Shown here: positions 54,448 to 63,222 of the stretch, in pieces
Position numbering within the stretch: the first letter of the stretch is position 1
Layout: each line of letters opens with the position of its first letter
DNA from: Cellulophaga baltica
Lineage (GTDB): Bacteria; Bacteroidota; Bacteroidia; Flavobacteriales; Flavobacteriaceae
NCBI RefSeq assembly: GCF_018861125.1
Contig: NZ_JAHKQN010000028.1
Location: forward strand, 23,823-87,822
DNA: 64,000 nt
Direction: 5' to 3'
Translations under genes and position numbers: made by a program
Notes under the pieces: generated by a model
The model's database searches: none
What the model saw: only the letters and a program-made list of their open reading frames with translations
Told to the model about the DNA's origin: nothing

Positions 54448-56187
54448 TTATTTTAATCTTATATCTGATACTGATGCTCCAGTTGGAATCATAGGAAATA
54501 CGTTATCTTCCTTTTCAACCTTCACTTCTAAGAAATACGGATTTTTTGAAGCCATCATTTCTTTAATCGTATTTTTTAATTCACTTCTTTCGCTAATTCG
54601 CTTAGATTCGATATGATATCCTTCTGCTATTTTTACAAAATCAGGATTTACCATAACTGTTGAAGCATATCTTTTTTCAAAAAATAACTCTTGCCATTGG
54701 CGTACCATACCTAAGTGATCATTATTTAAAACCACAATTTTCACCGGTATATTATGTTGAAAGATAACACCTAATTCTTGAATAGTCATTTGATAACCAC
54801 CATCACCAATAATAGCAACAACTTCCCTATCCATAGCACCTTGTTTAGCGCCAATAGCAGCAGGTAAGGCAAAGCCCATAGTACCTAAGCCACCTGAAGT
54901 TATATTACTTTTTGTTTGATTGAATTTTGCATATCTACAAGCGATCATTTGGTGTTGACCAACATCAGTAACAATAACAGCGCTGTTTTTTGAAGCGATA
55001 TTTATCTCTTCAATAACTTCTCCCATAGTTAAACCTTCTTTCGTTGGTTTAATATCATTTTTAATTACTTCATTATATTCAATGTCATATCTTTTCTTAA
55101 ACTCATTATGCCACTCATCATGATTTTTTTTATCAATTAATGGTAAAATAAGTTGTAAAGTTTCTTTTGAATTTCCTAAAACAGCAACATCAGATGTTAC
55201 GTTTTTATTAATTTCAGCAGGGTCTATTTCAAAGTGGATAACTTTTGCTTGTTTAGCATATGTTTCTAAGTTACCAGTAACACGATCATCAAAACGCATC
55301 CCGATGGCAATTAGCAAGTCACATTCATTTGTTAAAACATTTGGTGCGTAATTACCGTGCATACCTACCATACCAACATTTAAAGGATGTTCACTATCCA
55401 TTGCCGCGACTCCTAAAATTGTCCATGCAGCAGGAATACCTGCTTTTTCAACAAACTGTTTTAATTCAGCTTCAGCTTCTCCTAAAATAACTCCTTGACC
55501 AAAAACAATCATTGGTTTTTTAGCTTCATTAATTAATTTAGCAGCTTCAGCTATTGCATTTGTATTTGGCTTAGGTACGGGTTTGTAACTTCGTACACCT
55601 GTACATTTCTCATAAGAAAAATCAAACGTATCAAATTGAGCATCTTTAGTAATATCAATTAAAACTGGCCCTGGACGACCTGATTTTGCGATATAAAAAG
55701 CTTTAGCTAAAATTTCAGGAATCTCAGAAGCTTTAGTTATTTGGTAATTCCACTTTGTTACTGGTGTAGAAATGCCAACAATATCAGTTTCTTGAAAAGC
55801 ATCAGAACCTAACAAATGGCTTCCAACTTGGCCCGTAATACAAACCATAGGAGTTGAATCTATTTGAGCATCAGCTAAACCTGTAACTAAGTTTGTTGCC
55901 CCAGGTCCTGAAGTTGCCATTGCAATACCAACTTTACCCGAAACTCTTGCATAGCCTTGAGCAGCATGTGTTGCTCCTTGTTCATGACGTGTTAATATAT
56001 GAGTCAGTCTATCTTGAAATTTATATAATTCATCATAAACTGGCATTATAGCACCACCTGGGTAACCATAAATTAAGTCAACACCTTCTGCTAATAAACA
56101 ATGAATAATTGCTTCAGCTCCACTAATATTCATAGTCTCTATCTTTTTATTAGGTGTCTTATTTTCTTTTATCGTATTCGAATTCAT
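54448..56187 (-). CDS. ilvB: Acetolactate synthase large (catalytic) subunit
   Basis: 579 residues. ThDP enzyme: catalytic Glu in RHEQGATHAAQGYARVSG, FAD/ubiquinone-type central domain, and ThDP/Mg motif GDGGYQMTIQELGVI ... LNNDHLGMVRQWQ. The first 18 residues are Lys/Asn-rich and poorly conserved; the start could be the Met at MNISGAEAI (about residue 19). 56 bp after ilvD. Confidence 0.96.
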   Translation of the reverse strand: MNSNTIKENKTPNKKIETMNISGAEAIIHCLLAEGVDLIYGYPGGAIMPVYDELYKFQDRLTHILTRHEQGATHAAQGYARVSGKVGIAMATSGPGATNLVTGLADAQIDSTPMVCITGQVGSHLLGSDAFQETDIVGISTPVTKWNYQITKASEIPEILAKAFYIAKSGRPGPVLIDITKDAQFDTFDFSYEKCTGVRSYKPVPKPNTNAIAEAAKLINEAKKPMIVFGQGVILGEAEAELKQFVEKAGIPAAWTILGVAAMDSEHPLNVGMVGMHGNYAPNVLTNECDLLIAIGMRFDDRVTGNLETYAKQAKVIHFEIDPAEINKNVTSDVAVLGNSKETLQLILPLIDKKNHDEWHNEFKKRYDIEYNEVIKNDIKPTKEGLTMGEVIEEINIASKNSAVIVTDVGQHQMIACRYAKFNQTKSNITSGGLGTMGFALPAAIGAKQGAMDREVVAIIGDGGYQMTIQELGVIFQHNIPVKIVVLNNDHLGMVRQWQELFFEKRYASTVMVNPDFVKIAEGYHIESKRISERSELKNTIKEMMASKNPYFLEVKVEKEDNVFPMIPTGASVSDIRLK

Positions 56188-56243
56188 TCTCTTAATCTTG
56201 AGATTTTCTAGTAGTAATTTTATCTAGAAATAAAAATATATTA

Positions 56244-57920
56244 TTAAAATTCGTCAGTAACACAACCTTGTGATGCTGAAGAAACAGAACGAGCGTATTT
56301 GTACAATACTCCCTTTTTAAATTTTAGGGCTGGTTCTACCCAAGCTTCTTTTCGTTTTGCTAGCTCCTCTGCAGTAACATCAACATTAATTGAGTTTGTT
56401 TCTGCGTCAATTGTAATAATATCACCATCATTAATTAAGGCAATAGCACCACCATCTTGAGCTTCTGGAGAAATATGACCTACGACGAAACCATGTGTAC
56501 CTCCTGAAAATCTACCATCTGTAATTAAAGCTACATCTTTACCTAAACCAGCACCCATAATAGCCGCAGTTGGTTTTAGCATTTCTGGCATTCCAGGCCC
56601 ACCTTTTGGTCCCTCGTACCTAATGACGACTACATCACCTTTTTTAACAATACCAGTTCTAATACCATCATTTGCAGCATATTCACCATTAAAAACTTTT
56701 GCAGTTCCTTTAAATAACAAACCTTCTTTACCTGTAATTTTTGCTACTGAACCATTTTCAGCGATATTTCCGTAAAGCATACGTAAATGACCTGTTGCTT
56801 TTATAGGGTTTTCTAAAGGACGAATAACATCTTGACCTTCAAGTAAACTTGGTACCTCTGCTAAATTTTCAGCTAAAGTTTTACCAGTAACTGTTAAACA
56901 ATCACCATGTATTAAACCTTTTTCTAATAAATATTTTAATACTGCAGGAGTACCACCAATGCGGTGAACATCTTCCATCAAATATTTACCACTAGGTTTT
57001 AAATCTGCAATAAATGGTGTTGTATCACTAATATGTTGAAAATCTTCTAACGTAAATTCAATATCGGCAGCTCTTGCAATAGCTAAAAAGTGTAGTACTG
57101 CATTTGTAGAACCTCCCATAATAGTTACCAAACGAATTGCATTTTCTAGTGATTTTCTAGTTACAATATCTAAAGGCTTTATATCATTTTCTAACAGATA
57201 AAACATTTTTTTACCTGCATCAATACACTCTGCTTTTTTCTCACTACCTATTGCAGGGTTTGAAGAGTTGTATGGTAATGCCATACCTAAAGCTTCAATT
57301 GCCGATGCCATAGTGTTTGCAGTATACATACCACCACAAGCACCTGCACCCGGAATAGATTTTTTAATAATACATTGAAATTCATCTTCTTTCATTGTAC
57401 CAGCAACTTTTTCTCCCCAAGCTTCAAAAGCAGAAACAACATCTAACTTTTTATCATTATGACAACCAGAAGCTATAGTACCACCATACACTAGAATTGA
57501 TGGTCTGTTTAAACGAATCATAGCCATTAAAGCACCTGGCATGTTTTTATCACAACCAACTACAGTAACCAAACCATCATATGACATACCTTGAACAACA
57601 GTTTCCATAGAATCTGCTATAATATCACGTGATGGTAATGAAAAACGCATTCCTGGCGTTCCCATAGAAATACCGTCACTAACACCAATAGTATTAAAGA
57701 TTAAGCCGACCGATTCATTTGAGTTTACACCCTCTTTTACTTCCTTAGCTAAATCATTTAAATGCATGTTACAAGGGTTACCTTCGTAACCTGTACTTGC
57801 AATACCAACTATTGGCTTATCAAAATCTTCATCTTTAAATCCTATACCGTATAACATTGCTTTTGCTGCAGGTTGTGTAGGATCTTGAGTGACGTTCTTA
57901 CTATATTTATTTATTTCCAT
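56244..57920 (-). CDS. ilvD: Dihydroxy-acid dehydratase
   Basis: 558 residues. Fe-S enzyme making the 2-oxo acid precursors of valine and isoleucine. Cluster ligands in [26 protein letters not shown] and [32 protein letters not shown] near the C-terminus. First structural gene of the ilv operon; a 302-base leader region containing the attenuator lies between it and the leader peptide stop. Confidence 0.96.
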   Translation of the reverse strand: MEINKYSKNVTQDPTQPAAKAMLYGIGFKDEDFDKPIVGIASTGYEGNPCNMHLNDLAKEVKEGVNSNESVGLIFNTIGVSDGISMGTPGMRFSLPSRDIIADSMETVVQGMSYDGLVTVVGCDKNMPGALMAMIRLNRPSILVYGGTIASGCHNDKKLDVVSAFEAWGEKVAGTMKEDEFQCIIKKSIPGAGACGGMYTANTMASAIEALGMALPYNSSNPAIGSEKKAECIDAGKKMFYLLENDIKPLDIVTRKSLENAIRLVTIMGGSTNAVLHFLAIARAADIEFTLEDFQHISDTTPFIADLKPSGKYLMEDVHRIGGTPAVLKYLLEKGLIHGDCLTVTGKTLAENLAEVPSLLEGQDVIRPLENPIKATGHLRMLYGNIAENGSVAKITGKEGLLFKGTAKVFNGEYAANDGIRTGIVKKGDVVVIRYEGPKGGPGMPEMLKPTAAIMGAGLGKDVALITDGRFSGGTHGFVVGHISPEAQDGGAIALINDGDIITIDAETNSINVDVTAEELAKRKEAWVEPALKFKKGVLYKYARSVSSASQGCVTDEF

Positions 57921-58165
57921 TAAACTTAATGCTTGTATATTAAATATCCCTTGTGTATTCTCTAACTATTCAAAGATAATAGTTTATAATTCCTTATAAT
58001 TTTAACAATTCTTATTGGTACAAATTCAATTTCCGCTAAATGTATCTAAACTACTGATTTTAAGTAAAATAGACTAGTATTTCGTACCATATTCATTTAT
58101 TTTAAACATTTTTAAAGGGCTTGTGTTTTTATGAATAACACAAAAATTTTAGCCATTTATCAATA

Positions 58166-58246
58166 AAAAAGCCTGTATCTTTATAATTACGATACAGGCT
58201 TTTTAATAAATAAAATACCGTATCATCTCTTACTAGAGACGATGAT
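58166..58246 (-). promoter_or_regulatory. ilv transcription attenuator (competing hairpins plus intrinsic terminator)
   Basis: Given as minus-strand RNA. Segment 1:2 is ATCATCGTCTCT-AGTA-AGAGATGAT (58246-58222, one bulged G), lying over the Ile/Val codons and leader stop. Segment 2, GATACGG (58224-58218), can instead pair with segment 3, CTGTATC (58197-58191; one G-U pair). Segment 3:4 is the terminator: 14-bp perfect stem AAAAAGCCTGTATC/GATACAGGCTTTTT (58204-58191 with 58179-58166) followed by U residues. A ribosome stalled at the Ile/Val codons frees segment 2 for the antiterminator; one reaching the stop covers segment 2 and lets the terminator form. All parts are read directly; operation is inferred. 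Confidence 0.85.
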
Positions 58247-58276
58247 AATCACTTTATTTAAAATATAATTTCTCAT
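58223..58276 (-). CDS. ilv leader peptide (17 residues, Val-Ile-Ile-Ile-Val)
   Basis: ATG at 58276-58274, sequence MRNYILNKVIIIVSSKR, TGA at 58225-58223. Residues 9-13 are V-I-I-I-V, with Ile5 and Leu6 ahead, an improbable density of branched-chain codons placed just upstream of an attenuator hairpin before ilvD. The ATG lies only a few bases past the expected transcription start. Confidence 0.85.
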   Translation of the reverse strand: MRNYILNKVIIIVSSKR

Positions 58277-58285
58277 ATAATATGA

Positions 58286-58318
58286 TAAAGGTAATTAATA
58301 AGCTCGGTAGTAACAAAA
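58286..58318 (-). promoter_or_regulatory. Promoter of the ilv operon
   Basis: On the minus strand TTTTG (58318-58314) and TACCTTTA (58293-58286) are spaced by 20 bp, fitting the Bacteroidota consensus TTG-N20-TAnnTTTG with one mismatch. Transcription would start around 58280, directly before the leader peptide. Confidence 0.7.
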
Positions 58319-58336
58319 GATAGTTTAAGTTTTATA

Positions 58337-58344
58337 TACATTTG
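58337..58344 (+). promoter_or_regulatory. Possible -7 element for the ALDH gene
   Basis: tacatttg is an exact TAnnTTTG, but only 5 bp before the ATG at 58349 and without a TTG at the right distance. If used, the mRNA would be nearly leaderless or start translation at the next ATG (58352). Confidence 0.35.
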
Positions 58345-58348
58345 ATAC

Positions 58349-59716
58349 ATGATGGAATTATTGAACAAGCAAAATGATTTTTTTTATTCGCAACAAACAA
58401 AAAGTATAGCTTTTAGAAAAAAGTTTTTAATAAAACTTAAAAATGAAATTATTGCTCAAGAAGATGCTATTTGTGATGCTATATATGCAGATTTTAAAAA
58501 ACCAAAGTTCGAATCTTTGGCCACCGAAACTCAATTTACAATTGCCGAATTAAATGGTGCGATTAAAAAGTTGAATAAATGGGCTAAACCTCAAAAAAAA
58601 AGTGGCTCTTTACTTAATTGGCCATCAAGCGATTATATATATAAAGAACCGTATGGAGCAGTTTTAATCATTGCACCTTGGAATTACCCTTTTCAGCTTG
58701 CTTTAGCACCGCTTATTGGAGCTATTGCTGCAGGTAATACTGCTGTTATAAAACCGTCAGAACTCACACCAAATACTTCAAAAATTATTAGCTTAATCAT
58801 TAAAAATGTTTTTCCAGAAGAATATGTTTCGGTAGTTGAAGGTGGTGTGGAAGTATCTAAAGAATTATTAGCTCAAAAATGGGATTATATTTTTTTTACA
58901 GGAAGCACACGTGTTGGTAAAATTGTTTATGAAAGTGCGGCTAAACACTTAACCCCTGTAACCTTAGAATTAGGAGGTAAAAACCCAACTATTGTTGATG
59001 CTACTGCATCATTAAAAACTAGTGCTGACCGAATTGTTTGGGGGAAATTTTTAAATGCTGGTCAAACATGTATTGCTACAGATTATATTTTAGTTCATAA
59101 AACAGTAAAAACAGCATTGATTGATGCGTTGAAAAATAGCATTACTAAATTTTATGGGAATGCTATTGAACAGTCTCCTGATTTTGCTAGAACAGTAAAT
59201 CAATCTCATTATGAGAACCTAAAAGAAATGCTTGAAGGTGAAAATATTGTTTTTGGCGGACAGACTAATGATGATGATAATTACCTTTCTCCTACCTTAG
59301 TTGACGAACCTAATCTGGAAAGTAAAATAATGAAAGGTGAAATATTTGGTCCTATTTTGCCTATTATTAGTTATGAAACTGAAGAAGATTTAGACATTTA
59401 CATTACTAAATATGGAAAACCATTAGCAACCTACATTTTTAGTGAGAATAAAGATTTTCAAAATAAAATATTAAACAAATATAGTTTTGGTGGTGGTGCT
59501 ATAAATGATACTATTGTACATATTACTAATAAAAAATTACCTTTTGGTGGTGTTGGAGCTAGTGGTATTGGCGCTTACCATGGGAAATTGTCTTATGATT
59601 TGTTTTCACATTCAAAAGCAATTATAAAAAAAGGAACTTGGCTTGATATTCCCTTACGCTACCCACCTTATAATTTACCTATAAAGTTTGCTAAAAAAAT
59701 AAGTAAGTTATTTTAA
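58349..59716 (+). CDS. Aldehyde dehydrogenase, class 3-like
   Basis: 455 residues, the short ALDH3 length. APWNYPFQLALAPLIGAIAAG, FTGSTRVGKIVYESA, TLELGGKNPTIVD (catalytic Glu) and NAGQTCIATDYIL (catalytic Cys) are all present; the C-terminal hydrophobic-basic tail (YPPYNLPIKFAKKISKLF) is typical of the membrane-associated members. Oxidises medium/long-chain or aromatic aldehydes with NAD(P). Divergent from ilvD and convergent with pxpC (2-bp gap, no terminator between). Confidence 0.92.
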   Translation: MMELLNKQNDFFYSQQTKSIAFRKKFLIKLKNEIIAQEDAICDAIYADFKKPKFESLATETQFTIAELNGAIKKLNKWAKPQKKSGSLLNWPSSDYIYKEPYGAVLIIAPWNYPFQLALAPLIGAIAAGNTAVIKPSELTPNTSKIISLIIKNVFPEEYVSVVEGGVEVSKELLAQKWDYIFFTGSTRVGKIVYESAAKHLTPVTLELGGKNPTIVDATASLKTSADRIVWGKFLNAGQTCIATDYILVHKTVKTALIDALKNSITKFYGNAIEQSPDFARTVNQSHYENLKEMLEGENIVFGGQTNDDDNYLSPTLVDEPNLESKIMKGEIFGPILPIISYETEEDLDIYITKYGKPLATYIFSENKDFQNKILNKYSFGGGAINDTIVHITNKKLPFGGVGASGIGAYHGKLSYDLFSHSKAIIKKGTWLDIPLRYPPYNLPIKFAKKISKLF

Positions 59717-59718
59717 AG

Positions 59719-60558
59719 TTACATTAGTTTAAAGTTTACTATATCACCAGATTTTTTTTGTGAAAGTATGGATATAGCTTTATCTGTTAGTTGAATAATT
59801 CTTGGGTAACCACCAGTTGTTTGGCCGTCTTTCATTAAAACAATCAATTTGCCTGCTGGTGTAAATTGAACTGTACCTGGCAACGTTGCTGATGTTAACA
59901 TAGAAACTTTGTGACCATCAATTGTCTGCTTTAATTGATATGCCATTCTATTATTTTCTGGAGCAATATTAAATTCTCTAAAAAATATTTGTTCTAATTG
60001 TCTGTCATTCAACAAACTGAATTCCGGACCTTTTGCTACATATAATTCAGTTTCGTCTAGCAAGCTATTGGTTTTAAGACTAGTAATTTTAGGCTCAAAT
60101 TTGGAGTTTTTAATATATGGAATTTCAAAATTATCTTTAATAACAATATATGGTGTAATAGCAGAATAATAAGATCTACTTCCTAATATTTCTTTAGATT
60201 GAAATCCGTTTTTGATAGCTATATATGCTCTAAATCCTTTTTGTAATCTGCCATAAGACAAAATATCACCAGCCATGATTTTTAATAATTTGTAATTTTC
60301 AACGGGTATATTATTTAAAGTAACTTCAAATTTAGCACCGCCAAGACTTATATATGTATCTTTTCCAAATTGTAAAGTTGGACCAGTCATTGTAATTTCT
60401 AAAACTGAATCATTTACATCATTTTCTAATAGCGTATTTATTTTATAAACAGTATTAGTGTCCATAACTCCCGATACCGGTACTCCATTATCTCTATATC
60501 CAAAACGACCACTATCTTGAATGGTGGTATATAAACCTGATTTTAATACTTTAAGCAT
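59719..60558 (-). CDS. pxpC: 5-oxoprolinase subunit C (biotin-dependent carboxyltransferase-like)
   Basis: 279 residues. TTIQDSGRFGYRDNGVPVSGVMD at the N-terminus and PGTVQFTPAGKLIVLMKDGQTTGGYPRI near the end are diagnostic of the PxpC/KipA family. With PxpA and PxpB it forms the prokaryotic ATP-dependent 5-oxoprolinase that returns pyroglutamate to glutamate. Overlaps pxpB by 8 bp. Slightly shorter than many homologues (about 310). Confidence 0.92.
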   Translation of the reverse strand: MLKVLKSGLYTTIQDSGRFGYRDNGVPVSGVMDTNTVYKINTLLENDVNDSVLEITMTGPTLQFGKDTYISLGGAKFEVTLNNIPVENYKLLKIMAGDILSYGRLQKGFRAYIAIKNGFQSKEILGSRSYYSAITPYIVIKDNFEIPYIKNSKFEPKITSLKTNSLLDETELYVAKGPEFSLLNDRQLEQIFFREFNIAPENNRMAYQLKQTIDGHKVSMLTSATLPGTVQFTPAGKLIVLMKDGQTTGGYPRIIQLTDKAISILSQKKSGDIVNFKLM

Positions 60559-61288
60559 CTATTTTAATTTTTTCAGGTTTGTAAATTCCTACTTCACTTT
60601 CAATTTTGGTTAAATCATAACTTGCTTTTGAAATTTGGTAGAATTGGACTTTATCTCCCACTTTAACCAAACATGGGTTCTCATTTTTGGTATTAAAAAT
60701 AGGAACAGAACAATTTCCAATAATATTCCAACCACCTGGTGATTGTTGTGGGTAAACACCCGTTTGTTTGCCGGCCAAACCAACGGCTCCTTTTAAAACT
60801 TTTAACCTTGGTGTTTCTCGTCGTGGAATTTCTAATGCTTTGGATAAACCTCCTAGATACATAAAGCCAGGCAGAAAACCAATTCCGTAAACCGTATACG
60901 CAGTTGAAGTATGAAGTGCAATAATTTCTTCCTTTGTTTTATTTAAAGCTGCAGCTACATCGTTTAAATCTATACCAAAATCATCATCATAACACACAGG
61001 AAAACGCCATAAATATTTTTGAATCTTTTTAGCTTCACTTTTAGTATTATACCACGCTAATAATTGCTTTTTAAAAGCTACAAAATTAATGGTTTCATTT
61101 CTAAGAATAACAGTCAGTGAGTTATATGCTGGTACTAGTTCATAAACCTTATTTGTCAAACAGTGTTCATTCAAGTAATTTGAAAAAGTCAAAATATCAT
61201 CTAAGATATTTTCTTCAACCTTATCGGGCCATTCAATTAAAACTGCATGAGTACCAAAAGGTTTAATTGTTATAAAATAATTTTTCAC
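60551..61288 (-). CDS. pxpB: 5-oxoprolinase subunit B (KipI-like)
   Basis: 245 residues. AHS1/KipI domain: YTVYGIGFLPGFMYLGGLSKAL, PRRETPRLKVLKGAVGLAG, GVYPQQSPGGWNIIG. Overlaps pxpA by 4 bp and pxpC by 8 bp, so translation of all three is coupled. Confidence 0.93.
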   Translation of the reverse strand: MKNYFITIKPFGTHAVLIEWPDKVEENILDDILTFSNYLNEHCLTNKVYELVPAYNSLTVILRNETINFVAFKKQLLAWYNTKSEAKKIQKYLWRFPVCYDDDFGIDLNDVAAALNKTKEEIIALHTSTAYTVYGIGFLPGFMYLGGLSKALEIPRRETPRLKVLKGAVGLAGKQTGVYPQQSPGGWNIIGNCSVPIFNTKNENPCLVKVGDKVQFYQISKASYDLTKIESEVGIYKPEKIKIDA

Positions 61289-62022
61289 TTTAAAACAGTT
61301 ATGTTGTGGTTGGGTAATTCTTTATCAAGATACATTAATATTTCTGAAGCATTAACAGTATCACCATGAATACAATAAGTCTGTGAAATTATACTCATAA
61401 AATTATTATTTATTGTTTTTACACGTCCATTAATTACCATCTCTTTAATATGAGCTAAAATGGTTTTACCTTCTTTTAAGAGAGAGTTAGGTTCTTTGCG
61501 TGATACAAGGGATAAATCATCATTATAATTACGATCAGCAAATGCTTCAAACGCAATTGTGAAACCTCTTTTTTGTGCTTCAAATGCAACTACGGAATTA
61601 TAGGGTACATAAAGGATAGCGTCAGTCTTATAATCTTTAATACTGTCTAAAAAAACAGTTGCTAAGTTTTTAGTTTTAGCAATATCATTATATAAAGCTC
61701 CATGGGCTTTTATATGATGCATAACACCTTTTTCTTCTTTTAAAATACTTAAAAAAAAAGCTAGTTGATTTTTGATGCTCTCTTTTAAGTTTTCATCAGA
61801 AATAAATATGGATTGTCTGCCAAAATTTTCTTTATCAGGGTATGAAGGGTGCGCACCAATTTTTACATTATTTTTTAATGCAAGTTGCAGGACAGTTCTA
61901 ATTGTATTTTCATCACCTGCATGACCGCCACAGGCAATATTACATGATGATATTAATGGAAGAATTTCTTGCTCGTTCCCCACTCCTTCACCAACATCAC
62001 AATTTATATCAATAGTATGCAT
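61285..62022 (-). CDS. pxpA: 5-oxoprolinase subunit A (LamB/YcsF family)
   Basis: 245 residues, usual length. IDINCDVGEGVGNEQEILPL, SSCNIACGGHAGDENTI, IGAHPSYPD..NFGR and HIKAHGALYND are the family boxes; CIHGDTVNA near the C-terminus. Two bp after the Nramp gene. Confidence 0.95.
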   Translation of the reverse strand: MHTIDINCDVGEGVGNEQEILPLISSCNIACGGHAGDENTIRTVLQLALKNNVKIGAHPSYPDKENFGRQSIFISDENLKESIKNQLAFFLSILKEEKGVMHHIKAHGALYNDIAKTKNLATVFLDSIKDYKTDAILYVPYNSVVAFEAQKRGFTIAFEAFADRNYNDDLSLVSRKEPNSLLKEGKTILAHIKEMVINGRVKTINNNFMSIISQTYCIHGDTVNASEILMYLDKELPNHNITVLK

Positions 62023-62024
62023 AT

Positions 62025-63221
62025 TTATAAGGAATAACCTATAACTTTTAATATACTCTTTACACCTAGTATAATTGAAATCAGAACAATTAAAACACCT
62101 AATATATTTTGAAATAAGGTGTTTTTAAATTTTCCTAAAACACTTTTTTTATTTACAATCCACAGTAAAAATATAGCAATTACTGGTAATAGAATTCCAT
62201 TAGCAATCTGTGCAAATTTGATAATTTCAATAGGTTTAATTCCTAATAATAAAAAGGAAACACCAATTATTATAATTAGCATCCATACTGCTTTAAAGCG
62301 TTTATCTTTTAAACCTGCATTCCACCCAAAACAACTATTTGCTACATAAGCTGCAGCTAATGGTGCTGTTACTGATGATGTTATTCCTGCTGCAAAAAGA
62401 CCTATTCCCATAAAATATTTAGCAGCTGTGCCAAATAAAGGTTCTAAACCTTTGGCTAAGTCCATAACACTAGTAATATTCTTATTTGTGATGCTTGTTG
62501 CTACTATTATTATACACATAGACACCAAACCACCTAATGAGATAGAAATTATGGTATCTTTTTTAGCATTTGGTAACTCATCTTTTGTTTTCCATTTTTC
62601 ACTTACTAATGATGCATGTAAAAACAAATTATAAGGAACAACCGTTGTACCAACTAAAGCTATAATGGTAAGTATACTGTTTTCAGGAGTTGATGGTACA
62701 AATAAACCTTTTACTATTGCTACCAAATCAGGTTTTGTGATAATTGCGGTGAGAATAAATGATAGACTCATTATAATGACTAATGAAACTAATACTTTTT
62801 CTAAGGCTTTGTAGTTCCCAAAATAAAGTAAAGCAAATGCAATACTTGAGATTATAAGTGCATATATCTCAGTGTAGCCACTACCAAAAATTGCTTCTAA
62901 ACCTAGTGTCGCACCACCAATATTACCACCTTCATACGCTGCATTACCAATTATAATTGCTGCAATTATAATTCCTAAAATAAGGTATTTAGACCAGCTT
63001 GTATTTAATTGTTCTTTTATAACATCAGCCAACCCTTTTTGACTAACAATACCTATACGAGCAGCCATTTCTTGCAAAACAATAGTTGCAATTACAGATA
63101 ACAGCATAGCCCACAACAAAGCGTATCCAAAACTAGCACCTGCTAATGTGCAAGCAGTTACTGTTCCTGGCCCAATAAAGGCCGCTGCAATTAAAACACC
63201 TGGTCCAATTTTTTTGAACAT
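62025..63221 (-). CDS. Nramp-type divalent metal transporter
   Basis: 398 residues, eleven hydrophobic helices. Helix 1 begins KKIGPGVLIAAAFIGPGTVTACTLAGA and helix 6 has TTVVPYNLFLHASLV; canonical Nramp helix 1 carries DPGN and helix 6 MPH, which here read GPGT and VPYN. So the metal-binding Asp-Asn and Met are changed, as in Nramp-related Mg or non-canonical transporters that sit beside pxpABC. Substrate therefore uncertain. Starts 1 bp after the DUF2891 gene ends. Confidence 0.85.
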   Translation of the reverse strand: MFKKIGPGVLIAAAFIGPGTVTACTLAGASFGYALLWAMLLSVIATIVLQEMAARIGIVSQKGLADVIKEQLNTSWSKYLILGIIIAAIIIGNAAYEGGNIGGATLGLEAIFGSGYTEIYALIISSIAFALLYFGNYKALEKVLVSLVIIMSLSFILTAIITKPDLVAIVKGLFVPSTPENSILTIIALVGTTVVPYNLFLHASLVSEKWKTKDELPNAKKDTIISISLGGLVSMCIIIVATSITNKNITSVMDLAKGLEPLFGTAAKYFMGIGLFAAGITSSVTAPLAAAYVANSCFGWNAGLKDKRFKAVWMLIIIIGVSFLLLGIKPIEIIKFAQIANGILLPVIAIFLLWIVNKKSVLGKFKNTLFQNILGVLIVLISIILGVKSILKVIGYSL

Positions 63222-63222
63222 A

